14,872 bases of DNA. It comes from Ferrimonas sp044433165 (GTDB lineage: Bacteria > Pseudomonadota > Gammaproteobacteria > Enterobacterales > Shewanellaceae). A model generated the notes under the pieces. It had not been told where the DNA came from, did not search any database, and was given only the letters and a program-made list of their open reading frames with translations. A program made the position numbers and the translations under genes. Position 1 is the first letter of the stretch, and each line of letters starts with the position of its first letter. Shown here in pieces: positions 1 to 8,685 of this stretch. The stretch lies in assembly GCA_044433165.1 (NCBI GenBank), contig JAWXTX010000069.1, positions 1-14,872 on the forward strand. Reading direction: 5' to 3'.

Positions 1-499
1 CTTGTTGCGCCTCTTTTAAGGCTTGCTTAGCGGCTTTTTTCTGGGCTCGACGAGCTCGAAAAAAGCCACTTAACTGTTCACTGCAAGCTTGCTGCAACAC
101 CCCACCGATCACCGTCGGCCAATGGTTGAGTTGAGGGTTATCTAACAGGTTCATAATGGAGCCTGCTGCCCCAGTTTTTAAATCCGGCGCACCAAACACC
201 ACAGTACCAACACGGGCGTGCACAATGGCGCCGGCACACATCGGGCAAGGCTCTAAAGTTACATATAAGGTGGTATCAACCAAGCGATAATTACCAAGCA
301 CTTGCCCTGCCTGCCGAAGCACTTGAATTTCGGCGTGTGCGGTTGGATCGTTATCAATAATGGCTCGGTTATACCCCTCTGCGATTACTTTGCCCTCTTT
401 TACCAGCACCGCACCACAGGGCACCTCCCCGATGGCTTCCGCCTGCGCGGCTAATTTCATTGCGTATTGCATCCAATGTTGGTGATTTGCAGTGGTCAT
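1..499 (-). CDS. tadA: tRNA-specific adenosine deaminase TadA (3' end cut by window edge)
   Basis: TadA deaminates adenosine-34 to inosine in the anticodon of tRNA-Arg(ACG), in the cytoplasm. Translation of the minus strand gives 166 residues before the edge. Family length is about 167 in E. coli, so only the extreme C-terminus should be missing. The zinc/catalytic signature is complete: H55-A-E57 in DPTAHAEI and C85-P-M-C88 in LEPCPMCAGA, followed by the conserved FGAPDLKTGAAGS segment. E57 is the proton shuttle and H55, C85 and C88 bind zinc by family analogy. The start ATG at 499 follows a good GGAG at 6-nt spacing. One oddity is Cys at position 28 (EVPCGAVLV), where a small aliphatic residue is usual. 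Its neighbour slt is divergent, so tadA is transcribed leftwards away from the cell-wall genes. Confidence 0.96.
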   Translation of the reverse strand, partial: MTTANHQHWMQYAMKLAAQAEAIGEVPCGAVLVKEGKVIAEGYNRAIIDNDPTAHAEIQVLRQAGQVLGNYRLVDTTLYVTLEPCPMCAGAIVHARVGTVVFGAPDLKTGAAGSIMNLLDNPQLNHWPTVIGGVLQQACSEQLSGFFRARRAQKKAAKQALKEAQQ

Positions 500-852
500 C
501 GTTACTCCAACTAACGACTAAGCGCCAAAGCCAACAGTTTATACTGAGTCTGCCCAACAGGCAGCATAACAACAGGCTTGGCTCCTACTTTTGCAATCCA
601 TCGCACCAAATGAATGGCAGCAATTAACCTTGCCAGTGCGCACCAGCTTTGGCCGTACATCAACGCTTTTGATAGAGAATATTTAAAAGTTTGACCAAAT
701 CGAAACACTTCGCCCCGCACTCTGAATTAAAATTTCACTTTTCGCCACGATTACAGTGACATCAAACTACCTTTGGTAAGGTTCATCGCATTTAATCGCG
801 GTAATAAGCGCACTATTATCGGCCTACAGCACGACTTTACCCTGCAAATGCA
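500..852. other. Divergent tadA/slt intergenic region
   Basis: About 350 bp between the divergent tadA and slt starts. It holds the tadA ribosome binding site (503-508), a short 5-bp-arm inverted repeat (550-554 with 560-564) and a candidate slt promoter (791-819). A 69-codon GTG-initiated frame (720 to 511, minus) ends 11 bp upstream of tadA, but it has no convincing ribosome binding site or recognisable family, so I do not call it a gene. I see no RNA gene here. Confidence 0.5.
791..819 (+). promoter_or_regulatory. Candidate sigma-70 promoter for slt
   Basis: TTTAAT (791-796), a 17-bp spacer and TATTAT (814-819). The -10 box matches consensus at 5 of 6 positions; the -35 box is weak. Transcription would begin near 826, about 57 nt before the preferred slt start. 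This rests on position and consensus match only. Confidence 0.35.
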
Positions 853-882
853 GTGATTGATTTCATACGGAGACACCACACA

Positions 883-2802
883 ATGCCACTTCATCGGCGC
901 CTTCGCCTGTTCGTTGCTTTTAGCAGCATTTTATTGGGCCAGACTCAAGGGGCGTTTGCCGCAACCATTGAGCAACAGCGAACTTGGTACAACCAAGCGC
1001 AACAGGCATTGTCTAAAGGGGATGTAGCCGTTTATCACTCACTCAAAGAACAGCTGCAAGCCTATCCATTAACGCCTTATCTTGAGTACCAATATCAAAA
1101 ACGGCAGATCCCACGGCTCAGCAGCCAACAAGCCGTTAACGTCATCGAGCAATTAGCCGACACGCCGCTGGCAAATCGGTTTAAGCATCACTACCTCATC
1201 GATCAAGGCAAACAGCAGCAATGGGCGAACTTTTTAGCCGTAAGCCCCAGCGCCCCAAATGCCACCGAGTTACAATGTTATTTTTACCGTGCTTTGCTCA
1301 GCCAAGGTGATAACGAACAAGCCTACCAAGGCGCCAATACCCTGTGGCTTACAGGTAAAAGCCAACCCTCCGCATGTGATCCGCTCTTTTCCGCATGGCA
1401 ACAAGCCGGCAAACGCACCAACAGTTTAGTTTGGCAACGCATGCTACTGGCTTTTGATGCCCATCAGCCTAAATTAATGGCGTACTTAGCCACACAGTTA
1501 ACCGGCAGCTATCAAGCCGATGCTCAGCAGCTACTACGCTATTACCAAACGCCACAAGCGCTGTCGTTCACGCCAGAGCTGGCCACCTCCGCCCGCGGAC
1601 GTGCGATGATTGATCGCGCTTTACGACGTTTGGCTCGCACCCAACCAGAAAATGCGTTAACGCAATGGCAGCAATGGCAACCGCATTTGCCACAAGCGGT
1701 GCTTGCCAGTACCGCTCGCGCCATTTTATACCGCAGCCTTATCGACAATATCTGGTCGCCAGAGCTCAATGAGATGCTCGTTCAATATGGTAGTGATAGT
1801 TTAATCCAACAACGTTTGCGCCAAACCATCTTTGCCAGCGATTGGGCCGATACCTTGTCTTGGCTGAAGCGACTTAGCCCAGAAGCACAAAGCGACAGTG
1901 AATGGCAGTATTGGTTTGGCCATGTTGCCCAACAGCAGCATGGCTTAGCACAAGCCAAAGAGTATTGGACGCCCTTAGCAAAACGCCGCAATTTTTACGG
2001 CTTTTTGGCTGCTCAAACGTTGCAGCAAAATTACGTAATGAACGAGCGTCTCCCCACCGTCAGTGCCACTGAACGCAGCATCGTACAAGAGCATTCGGGT
2101 TATCAGCGCATAAATGAGCTCATGGCACTGAATAAATCCCATGATGCAATGCGTGAATTACGCTGGTTAATGGGGCGTTTACCCAAGGCGGAACAAATGG
2201 CGTTTATCGCCTTAGCCGCTCAAAAAAATTGGGGCTTTTTAACGGTTGAAGGCACCATTCAAACCAAACTTTGGAATGCGCTAAGCTGGCGTTTTCCCAA
2301 CACCTATTCCTCGCTGTTTAATCAATACGCGCAGAAAACCCAATTGGACCCAGCGCTGTTACAGGCGGTCGCTCGTCGTGAGAGTGCCTTCTATCCTCTG
2401 GCTCGTTCACACGCGGACGCCCGTGGCTTAATGCAGTTGTTACCGGCCACCGCCAAAGCCACAGCGCAAAAGATCGACGTGCCCTATGGCGCAGTAAGCA
2501 CCTTGTATCAACCGGCAATGAATATCGAGTTAGGTGCGGCCTATTTTGCCGAGATGTACAACGATTATGGCCAAAACCGGTTACTCGCCAGTGCCGCTTA
2601 TAATGCCGGCCCACACCGCGTTACGCGCTGGCTTGCACGTCCCTCAAATGGTTTAACTGCCGCGCAATTTGTGGCCACCATTCCCTTTAGAGAAACCCGT
2701 GATTATGTACAGGCCATCTTAAGTTATCAAATGATCTATGCCCATTTGGCTGGGCGCGAGATCCCGTTATTAACGGAAACAGAATTACAGCGCCAATACT
2801 AA
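883..2802 (+). CDS. slt: Soluble lytic murein transglycosylase (Slt70 family)
   Basis: A periplasmic exo-lytic transglycosylase. It cleaves the MurNAc-GlcNAc bond of peptidoglycan and forms 1,6-anhydro-MurNAc ends during turnover and recycling. The 639-residue product starts with a Sec signal peptide ending near GAFA-A, then has the long alpha-superhelical U/L domain. That domain shows Slt70-like stretches such as LWLTGKSQPSACDPLFSAW. The C-terminal SLT domain carries catalytic Glu500 in ARRESAFYP, then GLMQLLPATA and SAAYNAGPHRV. The C-terminus ETELQRQY resembles the E. coli SATEWGRRY end, so the gene is full length. I chose ATG 883, preceded by GGAG at 868-871, over the in-frame GTG at 853, which lacks a ribosome binding site. 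A terminator follows, so the gene is probably monocistronic. In E. coli, slt neighbours trpR; no trpR is present here. Confidence 0.96.
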   Translation: MPLHRRLRLFVAFSSILLGQTQGAFAATIEQQRTWYNQAQQALSKGDVAVYHSLKEQLQAYPLTPYLEYQYQKRQIPRLSSQQAVNVIEQLADTPLANRFKHHYLIDQGKQQQWANFLAVSPSAPNATELQCYFYRALLSQGDNEQAYQGANTLWLTGKSQPSACDPLFSAWQQAGKRTNSLVWQRMLLAFDAHQPKLMAYLATQLTGSYQADAQQLLRYYQTPQALSFTPELATSARGRAMIDRALRRLARTQPENALTQWQQWQPHLPQAVLASTARAILYRSLIDNIWSPELNEMLVQYGSDSLIQQRLRQTIFASDWADTLSWLKRLSPEAQSDSEWQYWFGHVAQQQHGLAQAKEYWTPLAKRRNFYGFLAAQTLQQNYVMNERLPTVSATERSIVQEHSGYQRINELMALNKSHDAMRELRWLMGRLPKAEQMAFIALAAQKNWGFLTVEGTIQTKLWNALSWRFPNTYSSLFNQYAQKTQLDPALLQAVARRESAFYPLARSHADARGLMQLLPATAKATAQKIDVPYGAVSTLYQPAMNIELGAAYFAEMYNDYGQNRLLASAAYNAGPHRVTRWLARPSNGLTAAQFVATIPFRETRDYVQAILSYQMIYAHLAGREIPLLTETELQRQY

Positions 2803-2834
2803 ACACATACCGTTAGAGGCACTGGGTACTTATC

Positions 2835-2864
2835 AAAAACCGCAGGTTCGCCCCTGCGGTTTTT
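2835..2864 (+). terminator. Rho-independent terminator of slt
   Basis: A 12-bp perfect inverted repeat, 2835-2846 with 2853-2864, core CCGCAGG/CCTGCGG, 6-nt loop. A T run closes the right arm and an A run opens the left arm, so it could also work in reverse. It lies 32 nt after the slt stop and separates slt from the moxR operon. Confidence 0.9.
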
Positions 2865-3050
2865 CCTTTATGGCCTTACGAGAGTTGTTCAAAATGGGGT
2901 TAAGTTATTGATCAAAATTAGCATTGAGTAACTATTATTATCTGTACCGCATCAACACTACCGTGATAACGATCAGCACTGGTGCCTTGTGCCTATGCTA
3001 GTGTCTCATTATTCGCCGTTAGGCTTTACCACTATAGAGAATTGCGCTAC

Positions 3051-3962
3051 ATGGATGTACGCATTACTGCAGCATTGCAGCAGCTAAACCAAGTATTATT
3101 GGATAAGCCCCAACAACTGCAAATGGCTTTAGCGTGTATTTTAGCCGGCGGCCACCTGCTCTTAGAAGATCTGCCCGGGATGGGGAAAACGACCCTATCC
3201 ACAGCATTGGCAACCACTTTAGGCCTATCACACCAACGGGTGCAATTCACTGCCGACATGTTGCCAGCGGATCTCCTTGGTATGAATATTTTCAACCGCC
3301 AGCAGCAACAGTTTGAGTTTCACCGAGGCCCGGTTTTTACCCAAGTCCTCTTAGCTGATGAGATCAATCGCGCCAGCCCTAAAACTCAAAGTGCCCTGCT
3401 AGAAGCGATGGCCGAGCGCCAAATTAGCCTTGATGGCACCACCTACCCGCTGCCTAACCCCTTTTTTGTGATCGCCACTCAAAACCCGCAAGAGCAAGCG
3501 GGCACTTTTGCCCTCCCTGAATCACAACTCGATCGCTTTATGATGTGCATTAGCTTGGGCTACCCCGGTCTTGCGGCAGAAAAAGCCTTATTAAAAGGCG
3601 ATCACCGCGCAGATGAACTCATTCAGCTACCACATCAACTCAGTTCAGAGCAGCTGCGATACTGGCAGCAACAAGTACAGCAAGTAAATGCCAGCGATGC
3701 GGTCTTAGATTATCTATTGGCGTTAGTGCAATACAGCCGCCACCCCGAACAGCCTTGGGCACCATTGTCGCCACGCGCCAGTCGTTCCTTATTAGCTGCC
3801 ACTAAAAGCTGGGCCTTATTGCAAGGGCGACACTATGCCCTGCCCGATGACATTCAAGCTGTTTTTGCAGCAGTTACCGAACATCGCTTACGGGCTGGAC
3901 AACACCAAGATGGGCGGCCTTTGGCGCAACGCATTTTGGCCGCGGTAGATCCCATCCAATAA
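3051..3962 (+). CDS. MoxR-family AAA+ ATPase
   Basis: A MoxR-type ATPase of about 304 residues, a cytoplasmic chaperone-like AAA+ protein thought to remodel or activate partners encoded beside it. Walker A is PGMGKTT with Lys46. Walker B is LLADEINRA with Asp103/Glu104. Sensor 1 is ATQNP with Asn145, the arginine finger lies in ESQLDRFMM (Arg162), and a sensor 2-like LSPRASRSL lies near the C-terminus. All the motifs needed for ATP hydrolysis are therefore visible. I chose ATG 3051 because MDVRITAAL is where the family's homology normally begins. The frame extends upstream to GTG 2982, but those 23 residues look non-conserved. The ribosome binding site before 3051 is poor. It is the first gene of a three-gene operon with DUF58 and transglutaminase genes. 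The 186 bp between the slt terminator and this start should hold its promoter, but no convincing -35/-10 pair stands out. Confidence 0.93.
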   Translation: MDVRITAALQQLNQVLLDKPQQLQMALACILAGGHLLLEDLPGMGKTTLSTALATTLGLSHQRVQFTADMLPADLLGMNIFNRQQQQFEFHRGPVFTQVLLADEINRASPKTQSALLEAMAERQISLDGTTYPLPNPFFVIATQNPQEQAGTFALPESQLDRFMMCISLGYPGLAAEKALLKGDHRADELIQLPHQLSSEQLRYWQQQVQQVNASDAVLDYLLALVQYSRHPEQPWAPLSPRASRSLLAATKSWALLQGRHYALPDDIQAVFAAVTEHRLRAGQHQDGRPLAQRILAAVDPIQ

Positions 3963-3993
3963 GTAACGAGCATAAAGCGAAAGGAGTTGCGTG

Positions 3994-5031
3994 ATGAAAT
4001 CACTTCATTTTCTTTTTCAACGCTCACAATTGCCCATTAAGTCCACTGTAAACCGGTTATTACGCTACTTTCACCGATTCTGGCTTGGTTGCTTTCAGTG
4101 GCGGCAAAAGCGTACGCCGAGCCGTCCACAACAGCGTTTAAGCCACCATCATATTTATTTGATCCCCAGTGCCAGTGGCTTGGTTTTTCTGCTGATGTGC
4201 GCCACTCTTTTTCTGCTTGGCACCAACTACCAAAATAATTTAATTATCCTACTTAGTTTTTTGCTGGTAAGCCTGTTTCATACCCACCTGATTTTGACGT
4301 ATCGCAATCTATCCAGTTTGTATTTGGAAAACCTCGGCAGCCAGCCTTGTCACCAAAATCAAGCCGCGCGTTTTCAAATTCGCCTTTCCACTTCACGCCC
4401 GCGCTATCAACTGCAGTGCCAATTGGCGCATGGCACTGCACACACCCATGACGTTAACCCACAAGCCCCTTGTTTAATGGAGTTAACAACCACAGCGAGG
4501 CATCGAGGTACTTTCAAGCCCGGCTTATTAAAAATTGAAAGCCGTTACCCTTTAGGGTTATGTCGCGCTTGGTCTTGGCAAGATCTCAAGTTGGTCAGTA
4601 CCGTATGGCCTGAAGCCATTCTAGGCCCCGTAGACTACCAACAAACCACGTTAGCCAACCCCAATCATGGCCATCAAGCCGCATTAACCACCACTACCGG
4701 CCAAGAGGAGTTTGAGGGGCTAAATCGCTGGCAGCCAGGGCAAAGTCGCAGTCGTATTGCGTGGAAGCAATTTGCTCAGCAAGGGCGTTTACAGGTAAAA
4801 CAATTTCACGATCCCAAACCACAACCACAGCCCTTTCGCCTTGCCCAACAACTGCCATTGGAACAAGCGCTCTGCCATCTAACCGCTCAAATCATTCAAT
4901 GTGAACAACAGCAGATCCCCTATGCAATTTATTTGCACAACTGTGCCAGCCGCTATGACAATGGGCCGTTGCATCTGCAGCACTGCTTAACCGAATTAGC
5001 GCATTACCGCCCGAGTGTATCGCAGCGATGA
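3994..5031 (+). CDS. DUF58 domain-containing membrane protein
   Basis: A 345-residue membrane-anchored DUF58 protein, the usual genetic partner of MoxR ATPases; its molecular role is unknown. A basic N-terminal stretch (residues 1-55, Arg/His/Gln rich) precedes two hydrophobic segments at about 60-78 and 82-101 (GLVFLLMCATLFLLG; NLIILLSFLLVSLF). The DUF58 signature is at about residues 236-270: EEFEGLNRWQPGQ, then RIAWKQFAQQGRLQVKQF, matching the family pattern of a Trp/Lys motif followed by L-x-V-K. I see no C-terminal von Willebrand A metal site. ATG 3994 lies 7 nt after a strong AAGGAG (3981-3986). GTG 3991 is immediately upstream and could serve instead. It starts 31 bp after moxR stops, and its TGA overlaps the next ATG (ATGA), so translational coupling to the transglutaminase is likely. 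Confidence 0.92.
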   Translation: MKSLHFLFQRSQLPIKSTVNRLLRYFHRFWLGCFQWRQKRTPSRPQQRLSHHHIYLIPSASGLVFLLMCATLFLLGTNYQNNLIILLSFLLVSLFHTHLILTYRNLSSLYLENLGSQPCHQNQAARFQIRLSTSRPRYQLQCQLAHGTAHTHDVNPQAPCLMELTTTARHRGTFKPGLLKIESRYPLGLCRAWSWQDLKLVSTVWPEAILGPVDYQQTTLANPNHGHQAALTTTTGQEEFEGLNRWQPGQSRSRIAWKQFAQQGRLQVKQFHDPKPQPQPFRLAQQLPLEQALCHLTAQIIQCEQQQIPYAIYLHNCASRYDNGPLHLQHCLTELAHYRPSVSQR

Positions 5032-7091
5032 GTCACCATACTGCTACCCCTGCAACAACGCTTAGCCGCACCACTCAAGCTTGGATGATGGTGACTCAAC
5101 TGCTGATCATTTTGCCTTTAAGTTTGCAGCTCAATCTACTGACCGGCGCATTACTGGGCGGCTGCTTATTGTGGCGCGTCGCTCTGTTCTTCGGCTATAT
5201 CACCCCACCGCCCAATTATTTCATGACGTTATTGGCAATCGTGACTTTAGCCATTTTAGGCATTCAACTGCCGCAACATGACAGCATGGGGCTATTAATT
5301 AATCTGTTGCTGCTGGGCTACGGCTTAAAAAGCATTGAGGCACGCTCGCTCAAAGATTTGATGATGGTGGTATTGACCGGTTACTTCTTAATTGGCTTGC
5401 AATTGCTCAATCATTTTGGCGCCTTTATGGGGCTGGTAATGTTGGTGCAAGTGGCGTTAAACAGCTGTGCATTACTGGATCATTACCATCCGAATCGCAT
5501 TCAAACCACGTTGGCGATGGCAGCCAAGTTGGTATTACTGAGCGTTCCATTGGCCTTGGGGCTGTTCTTTTTCTTTCCCAAACTGCCGCCCATTTGGCAG
5601 CTGCAAAGCAGTGCCATTAGCCGTACCGGATTATCCGATTCCATGATGTTGGGGCAAATCGCCCAGCTAACCCGTTCTGATGAACTGGTATTACGTGCGA
5701 CTTTTGATGGCACACCGCCACCGATGGACAAACTTTATTGGCGGGCGCTAGTACTTGATACCTACCAAGACAACCGTTGGTACCAAGCTCATCAGCCAAT
5801 ACCAGACCTGCCAGAAAATCCAATTCCAACGGCAGAACAACGTGCCGAGTATCAATACTACCAACTGCAATTAGAGGCCAACAATCAGTATTGGTTACCG
5901 ATTCTGGCCGCCAGCCAAACTCACGATCCGCGGGTGCAATCTAACGCCAATCAACGCTTAACATGGCGGCGACGGTTAACGACAAGTAGCCAATTAGCGC
6001 TGTTTTATCCAAGGCAACCGGCAGCGGTTGAGCCGTTAGCTCTAAGCCCACAACAACACCAGCAAAATCTGCAACTGCCGCCAAATGGCAATCTGGAAAG
6101 CCGTCAGTTCGCTCAGCAATTGCACAGACAAAGCCGCGACTCACAAGATTTTATGCGGCAATTAATGCAATATTTCCAGCGCCAACCTTTCCACTACACA
6201 CTCAGCCCACCGCCATTAGGCGAGCAACAAATTGATGATTTTTTATTTCAAAATCGTGCAGGCTTTTGTGGGCATTACGCCTCTGCTATGGTGTTTTTAG
6301 CACGGGCTGCGGGGATCCCTGCACGCATTATTACCGGCTACCAAGGTGGAGAATTTGCCAGAGATGGACAATTTTTATCGGTTTATCAATACAATGCACA
6401 TGCTTGGGTGGAATTTTGGCAGGCAGGGATCGGCTGGCAGTTTGTTGATCCCACAGCGGCAGTTGCCCCAGAGCGCGTAGAACAAGGCGCGGAGGCGACT
6501 TTTGCCAATCAAGCAGCATTTAGGCAGGCGCAAGGATGGCTGAGTTGGCGTAATAACGCGTTCCTCGGCCGAATTCGCGATCAATGGGAGACGTTCGATT
6601 ATCAATGGAGCCAGCACATTACCCGCTTTAATCGCACCGAGCAGCGGGCATTATGGCAACGTTGGTTGGGTGAGTTTGCATGGTGGAAGTGGCTGTTGTT
6701 GGGCATCGCAATGATGTTGTTTTGGGGCTTGATTCGCACCTTGCGAACTTGGCGCAAGCAACGCCGGTTGCCCATTGCTCAGCGCTATTACCAACAAGGC
6801 CAACAATGGTTAATGCCTTGGCAATTACAACGCAAGGATACCGAAACACCGCTGCAGCATCTGCAGCGCTTACAGCAACAAGCCCCTCAGATAGCCACGG
6901 TATTTGCACCTTTTTCTCACACTTATATGGCGCATCAATACCAAGCAACGAACACCGCTGAGCGGCACAGATTACGCACGACAATGCGTACCCAACTAAG
7001 GGCAATTAAGGTGCAACTTCGGGGCTTGAAAGCTCAGCAGGTAGCCAAGGGATCTGCTGCTGCCGTAGCCTCTGACGCTCGCTTGCTGTAA
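5028..7091 (+). CDS. tgpA: TgpA-type membrane transglutaminase-like protein (DUF3488 / transglut_core / DUF4129)
   Basis: A 687-residue inner-membrane protein. Residues 1-190 contain several hydrophobic helices (the DUF3488/TgpA_N region). A large periplasmic part follows, with a transglutaminase-like domain at about residues 380-490. A last membrane helix lies at about 552-572 (WKWLLLGIAMMLFWGLI), before a C-terminal DUF4129-like tail rich in Gln and Arg. The catalytic triad is complete: Cys414 in AGFCGHYASAM, His458 in YNAHAWVEFW and Asp474 in VDPTAAVAPER. In P. aeruginosa, TgpA is essential and encoded with MoxR and DUF58 genes, the same set seen here; its substrate is unsettled. The start overlaps the DUF58 stop by four bases. 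The last 86 bp are antisense to the 3' end of the lytic transglycosylase gene on the other strand, and no terminator is visible between the two. Confidence 0.93.
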   Translation: MSHHTATPATTLSRTTQAWMMVTQLLIILPLSLQLNLLTGALLGGCLLWRVALFFGYITPPPNYFMTLLAIVTLAILGIQLPQHDSMGLLINLLLLGYGLKSIEARSLKDLMMVVLTGYFLIGLQLLNHFGAFMGLVMLVQVALNSCALLDHYHPNRIQTTLAMAAKLVLLSVPLALGLFFFFPKLPPIWQLQSSAISRTGLSDSMMLGQIAQLTRSDELVLRATFDGTPPPMDKLYWRALVLDTYQDNRWYQAHQPIPDLPENPIPTAEQRAEYQYYQLQLEANNQYWLPILAASQTHDPRVQSNANQRLTWRRRLTTSSQLALFYPRQPAAVEPLALSPQQHQQNLQLPPNGNLESRQFAQQLHRQSRDSQDFMRQLMQYFQRQPFHYTLSPPPLGEQQIDDFLFQNRAGFCGHYASAMVFLARAAGIPARIITGYQGGEFARDGQFLSVYQYNAHAWVEFWQAGIGWQFVDPTAAVAPERVEQGAEATFANQAAFRQAQGWLSWRNNAFLGRIRDQWETFDYQWSQHITRFNRTEQRALWQRWLGEFAWWKWLLLGIAMMLFWGLIRTLRTWRKQRRLPIAQRYYQQGQQWLMPWQLQRKDTETPLQHLQRLQQQAPQIATVFAPFSHTYMAHQYQATNTAERHRLRTTMRTQLRAIKVQLRGLKAQQVAKGSAAAVASDARLL

Positions 7092-8562
7092 GCAGTAACT
7101 GTTTGTAAGAAATATAGAAACGATAAATATTCGCCACGTATTTAATCGGCTCTAACCCAACATCTGCGGCAACCACATCTTCCACATTATTAAACCAGCG
7201 GTTGGGATCTAACCCACGTTTCAGCGTTTGCTCTCGCAAACGGTTAATGCGGTTTGGGCCAGCGTTATAGCCAGCCATGGTGAACAGAGTGCGTTCAAAT
7301 GACGAAAGCACAGGATCATTAAAGTAGCGATCTCGCAAGACGGCTAAATATTTGGTACCTGCATGAATGTTGTTTTCTAGTTGAGTTACGTTTCCCACAT
7401 TCACGGCGCTATCATTGGCGGTTGCCGGCATCACTTGCATAACGCCAATGGCACCGCTATGGCTGCGCGCTTGCTGGCTAAATTGCGACTCTTGATACGC
7501 AAACGCCATCAGTAAAACCCAATCAAAGCCATAACGTTCAGCATAACGCTGAAAAATAGGGATCATCGCTTCTGCTTTACGAAATAAGTTGAGATCGGTG
7601 GCCGGAGAGACCCATTGATCGCGCTTTAAATAACGATTGATCACCACATTCATGGTGGTGCTGCCTTGGGGATACTGCTTAATAAATTGGTTCACAACGG
7701 CTTTAAGTTGCGGGCTCTGTTTACGCATGCCATAAGCAGTATGGGCGCCATGACGTAAAATCACCTCATTACTGATCTGCAAACTCGGTAAAGCCCGTTG
7801 CCACGGCCAAGTGATGTGCTCATCAACCACGGTTGCGGGATACTGCCCTGCTGCAACCATTTGCAGCAACTCTTCATCTTCTAAATGCGGATCGGCCAAC
7901 TCAATCTGTACTGGTGGATACCCTAACGCTATTAACCCTTGATTAAACAATATTAAGCTATCGTAATAACTGGACTCTCTGCGTACGACCACCGACATGC
8001 CGCCGATATCGGTCCACAGTACCGGAGGCGGTTGTGCCGGCCCACTGACCCAAACCTCTTTCACATCTTTAATGACCGGTTCAGAAAAATCGATCAATGC
8101 GGCCCGAGCGGCGGTAACCGTTAAATTAGCAAACAGCAGATCCCCATGGCCTTGACGTAGGTGCTCGATCAGTTGATCTCGACGCACGGGGATCACCGTC
8201 ACCTTCAAGTGCTTACCCGCAACACCCGCTGTACGGTGCAAATATTGTTCAAACAGTTGGCTAACCTCGTAAATAATGCCTGTAGGTTGTCCTGAATTAA
8301 TGAAATACCACCCTAGGGTAAAGGGGGTGAGAATGCGAATTTCACCGCGTTGCAGCATCTGCTCGTAATCACCGATAAAATATTGGTCATCAACCGGCCA
8401 AACATTCGTCAGCGGCGTATCAAGCGTGGATTGATGCGCTTCAATGGGATCTCGATTATCCACCGCTGCCCAGCAAGCATAAGAAGAAAAAACAAATAAT
8501 ATCAATATGATAAACAAAGGCACCCACCTTAACGCTGCGACCCCAAACGAGCGTTTTTTCAC
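7006..8562 (-). CDS. MltF-like lytic transglycosylase (solute-binding domain + SLT domain)
   Basis: A 518-residue envelope protein, the same length as E. coli MltF. An N-terminal hydrophobic segment (WVPLFIILILFVFSSYACWA, about residues 13-32) is a signal peptide or anchor. A family-3 solute-binding-like domain runs over about residues 70-300 (GEIRILTPFTLGW, GIIYEVSQLFEQYL, DLLFANLTVTAARAALIDFSEPV). The C-terminal SLT domain has catalytic Glu358 in AFAYQESQF, then GAIGVMQVMPATA and MAGYNAGPNRI. The C-terminal half differs enough from E. coli MltF that I call it MltF-like rather than an orthologue. The start is uncertain: GTG 8562 directly abuts an in-frame TGA and has no clear ribosome binding site, while GTG 8523 (codon 14) has AAGG just upstream but would trim the N-terminus. 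Its 3' end lies inside tgpA, antisense. Confidence 0.9.
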   Translation of the reverse strand: MKKRSFGVAALRWVPLFIILILFVFSSYACWAAVDNRDPIEAHQSTLDTPLTNVWPVDDQYFIGDYEQMLQRGEIRILTPFTLGWYFINSGQPTGIIYEVSQLFEQYLHRTAGVAGKHLKVTVIPVRRDQLIEHLRQGHGDLLFANLTVTAARAALIDFSEPVIKDVKEVWVSGPAQPPPVLWTDIGGMSVVVRRESSYYDSLILFNQGLIALGYPPVQIELADPHLEDEELLQMVAAGQYPATVVDEHITWPWQRALPSLQISNEVILRHGAHTAYGMRKQSPQLKAVVNQFIKQYPQGSTTMNVVINRYLKRDQWVSPATDLNLFRKAEAMIPIFQRYAERYGFDWVLLMAFAYQESQFSQQARSHSGAIGVMQVMPATANDSAVNVGNVTQLENNIHAGTKYLAVLRDRYFNDPVLSSFERTLFTMAGYNAGPNRINRLREQTLKRGLDPNRWFNNVEDVVAADVGLEPIKYVANIYRFYISYKQLLLTASERQRLRQQQIPWLPAELSSPEVAP

Positions 8563-8685
8563 TCAATTGGCAATAAGCAGTTTTCAGATACGCTGGCGCC
8601 AGTTTAGCCAAAAATGACCCAGAGTTGATCCAGCGCAAAAAAACGAAAATATGCTGACGACAGCCGATATTTTCTGACTAGAATC

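Noticed and set aside
511..720. 69-codon minus-strand frame just upstream of tadA
   Set aside because: GTG start without a convincing ribosome binding site, no recognisable family and odd composition. It most likely reflects chance openness in the tadA/slt intergenic region.
2905..2945. FNR-like or sigma-70 signals upstream of moxR (TTGATCAAAATT, TATTAT)
   Set aside because: No second FNR half-site at the proper spacing, and the -35/-10 pairing would need a 19-bp spacer; too weak to call.
6628..7005. 125-codon minus-strand frame inside tgpA
   Set aside because: It is antisense to the well-supported tgpA C-terminal region and has Cys/Ala-rich composition with no domain, typical of a shadow frame.
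8456..8638. 60-codon minus-strand frame overlapping the start of the MltF-like gene
   Set aside because: It runs mostly inside the N-terminal coding region of the real gene in another frame and ends in a low-complexity hydrophobic stretch. No evidence of coding.
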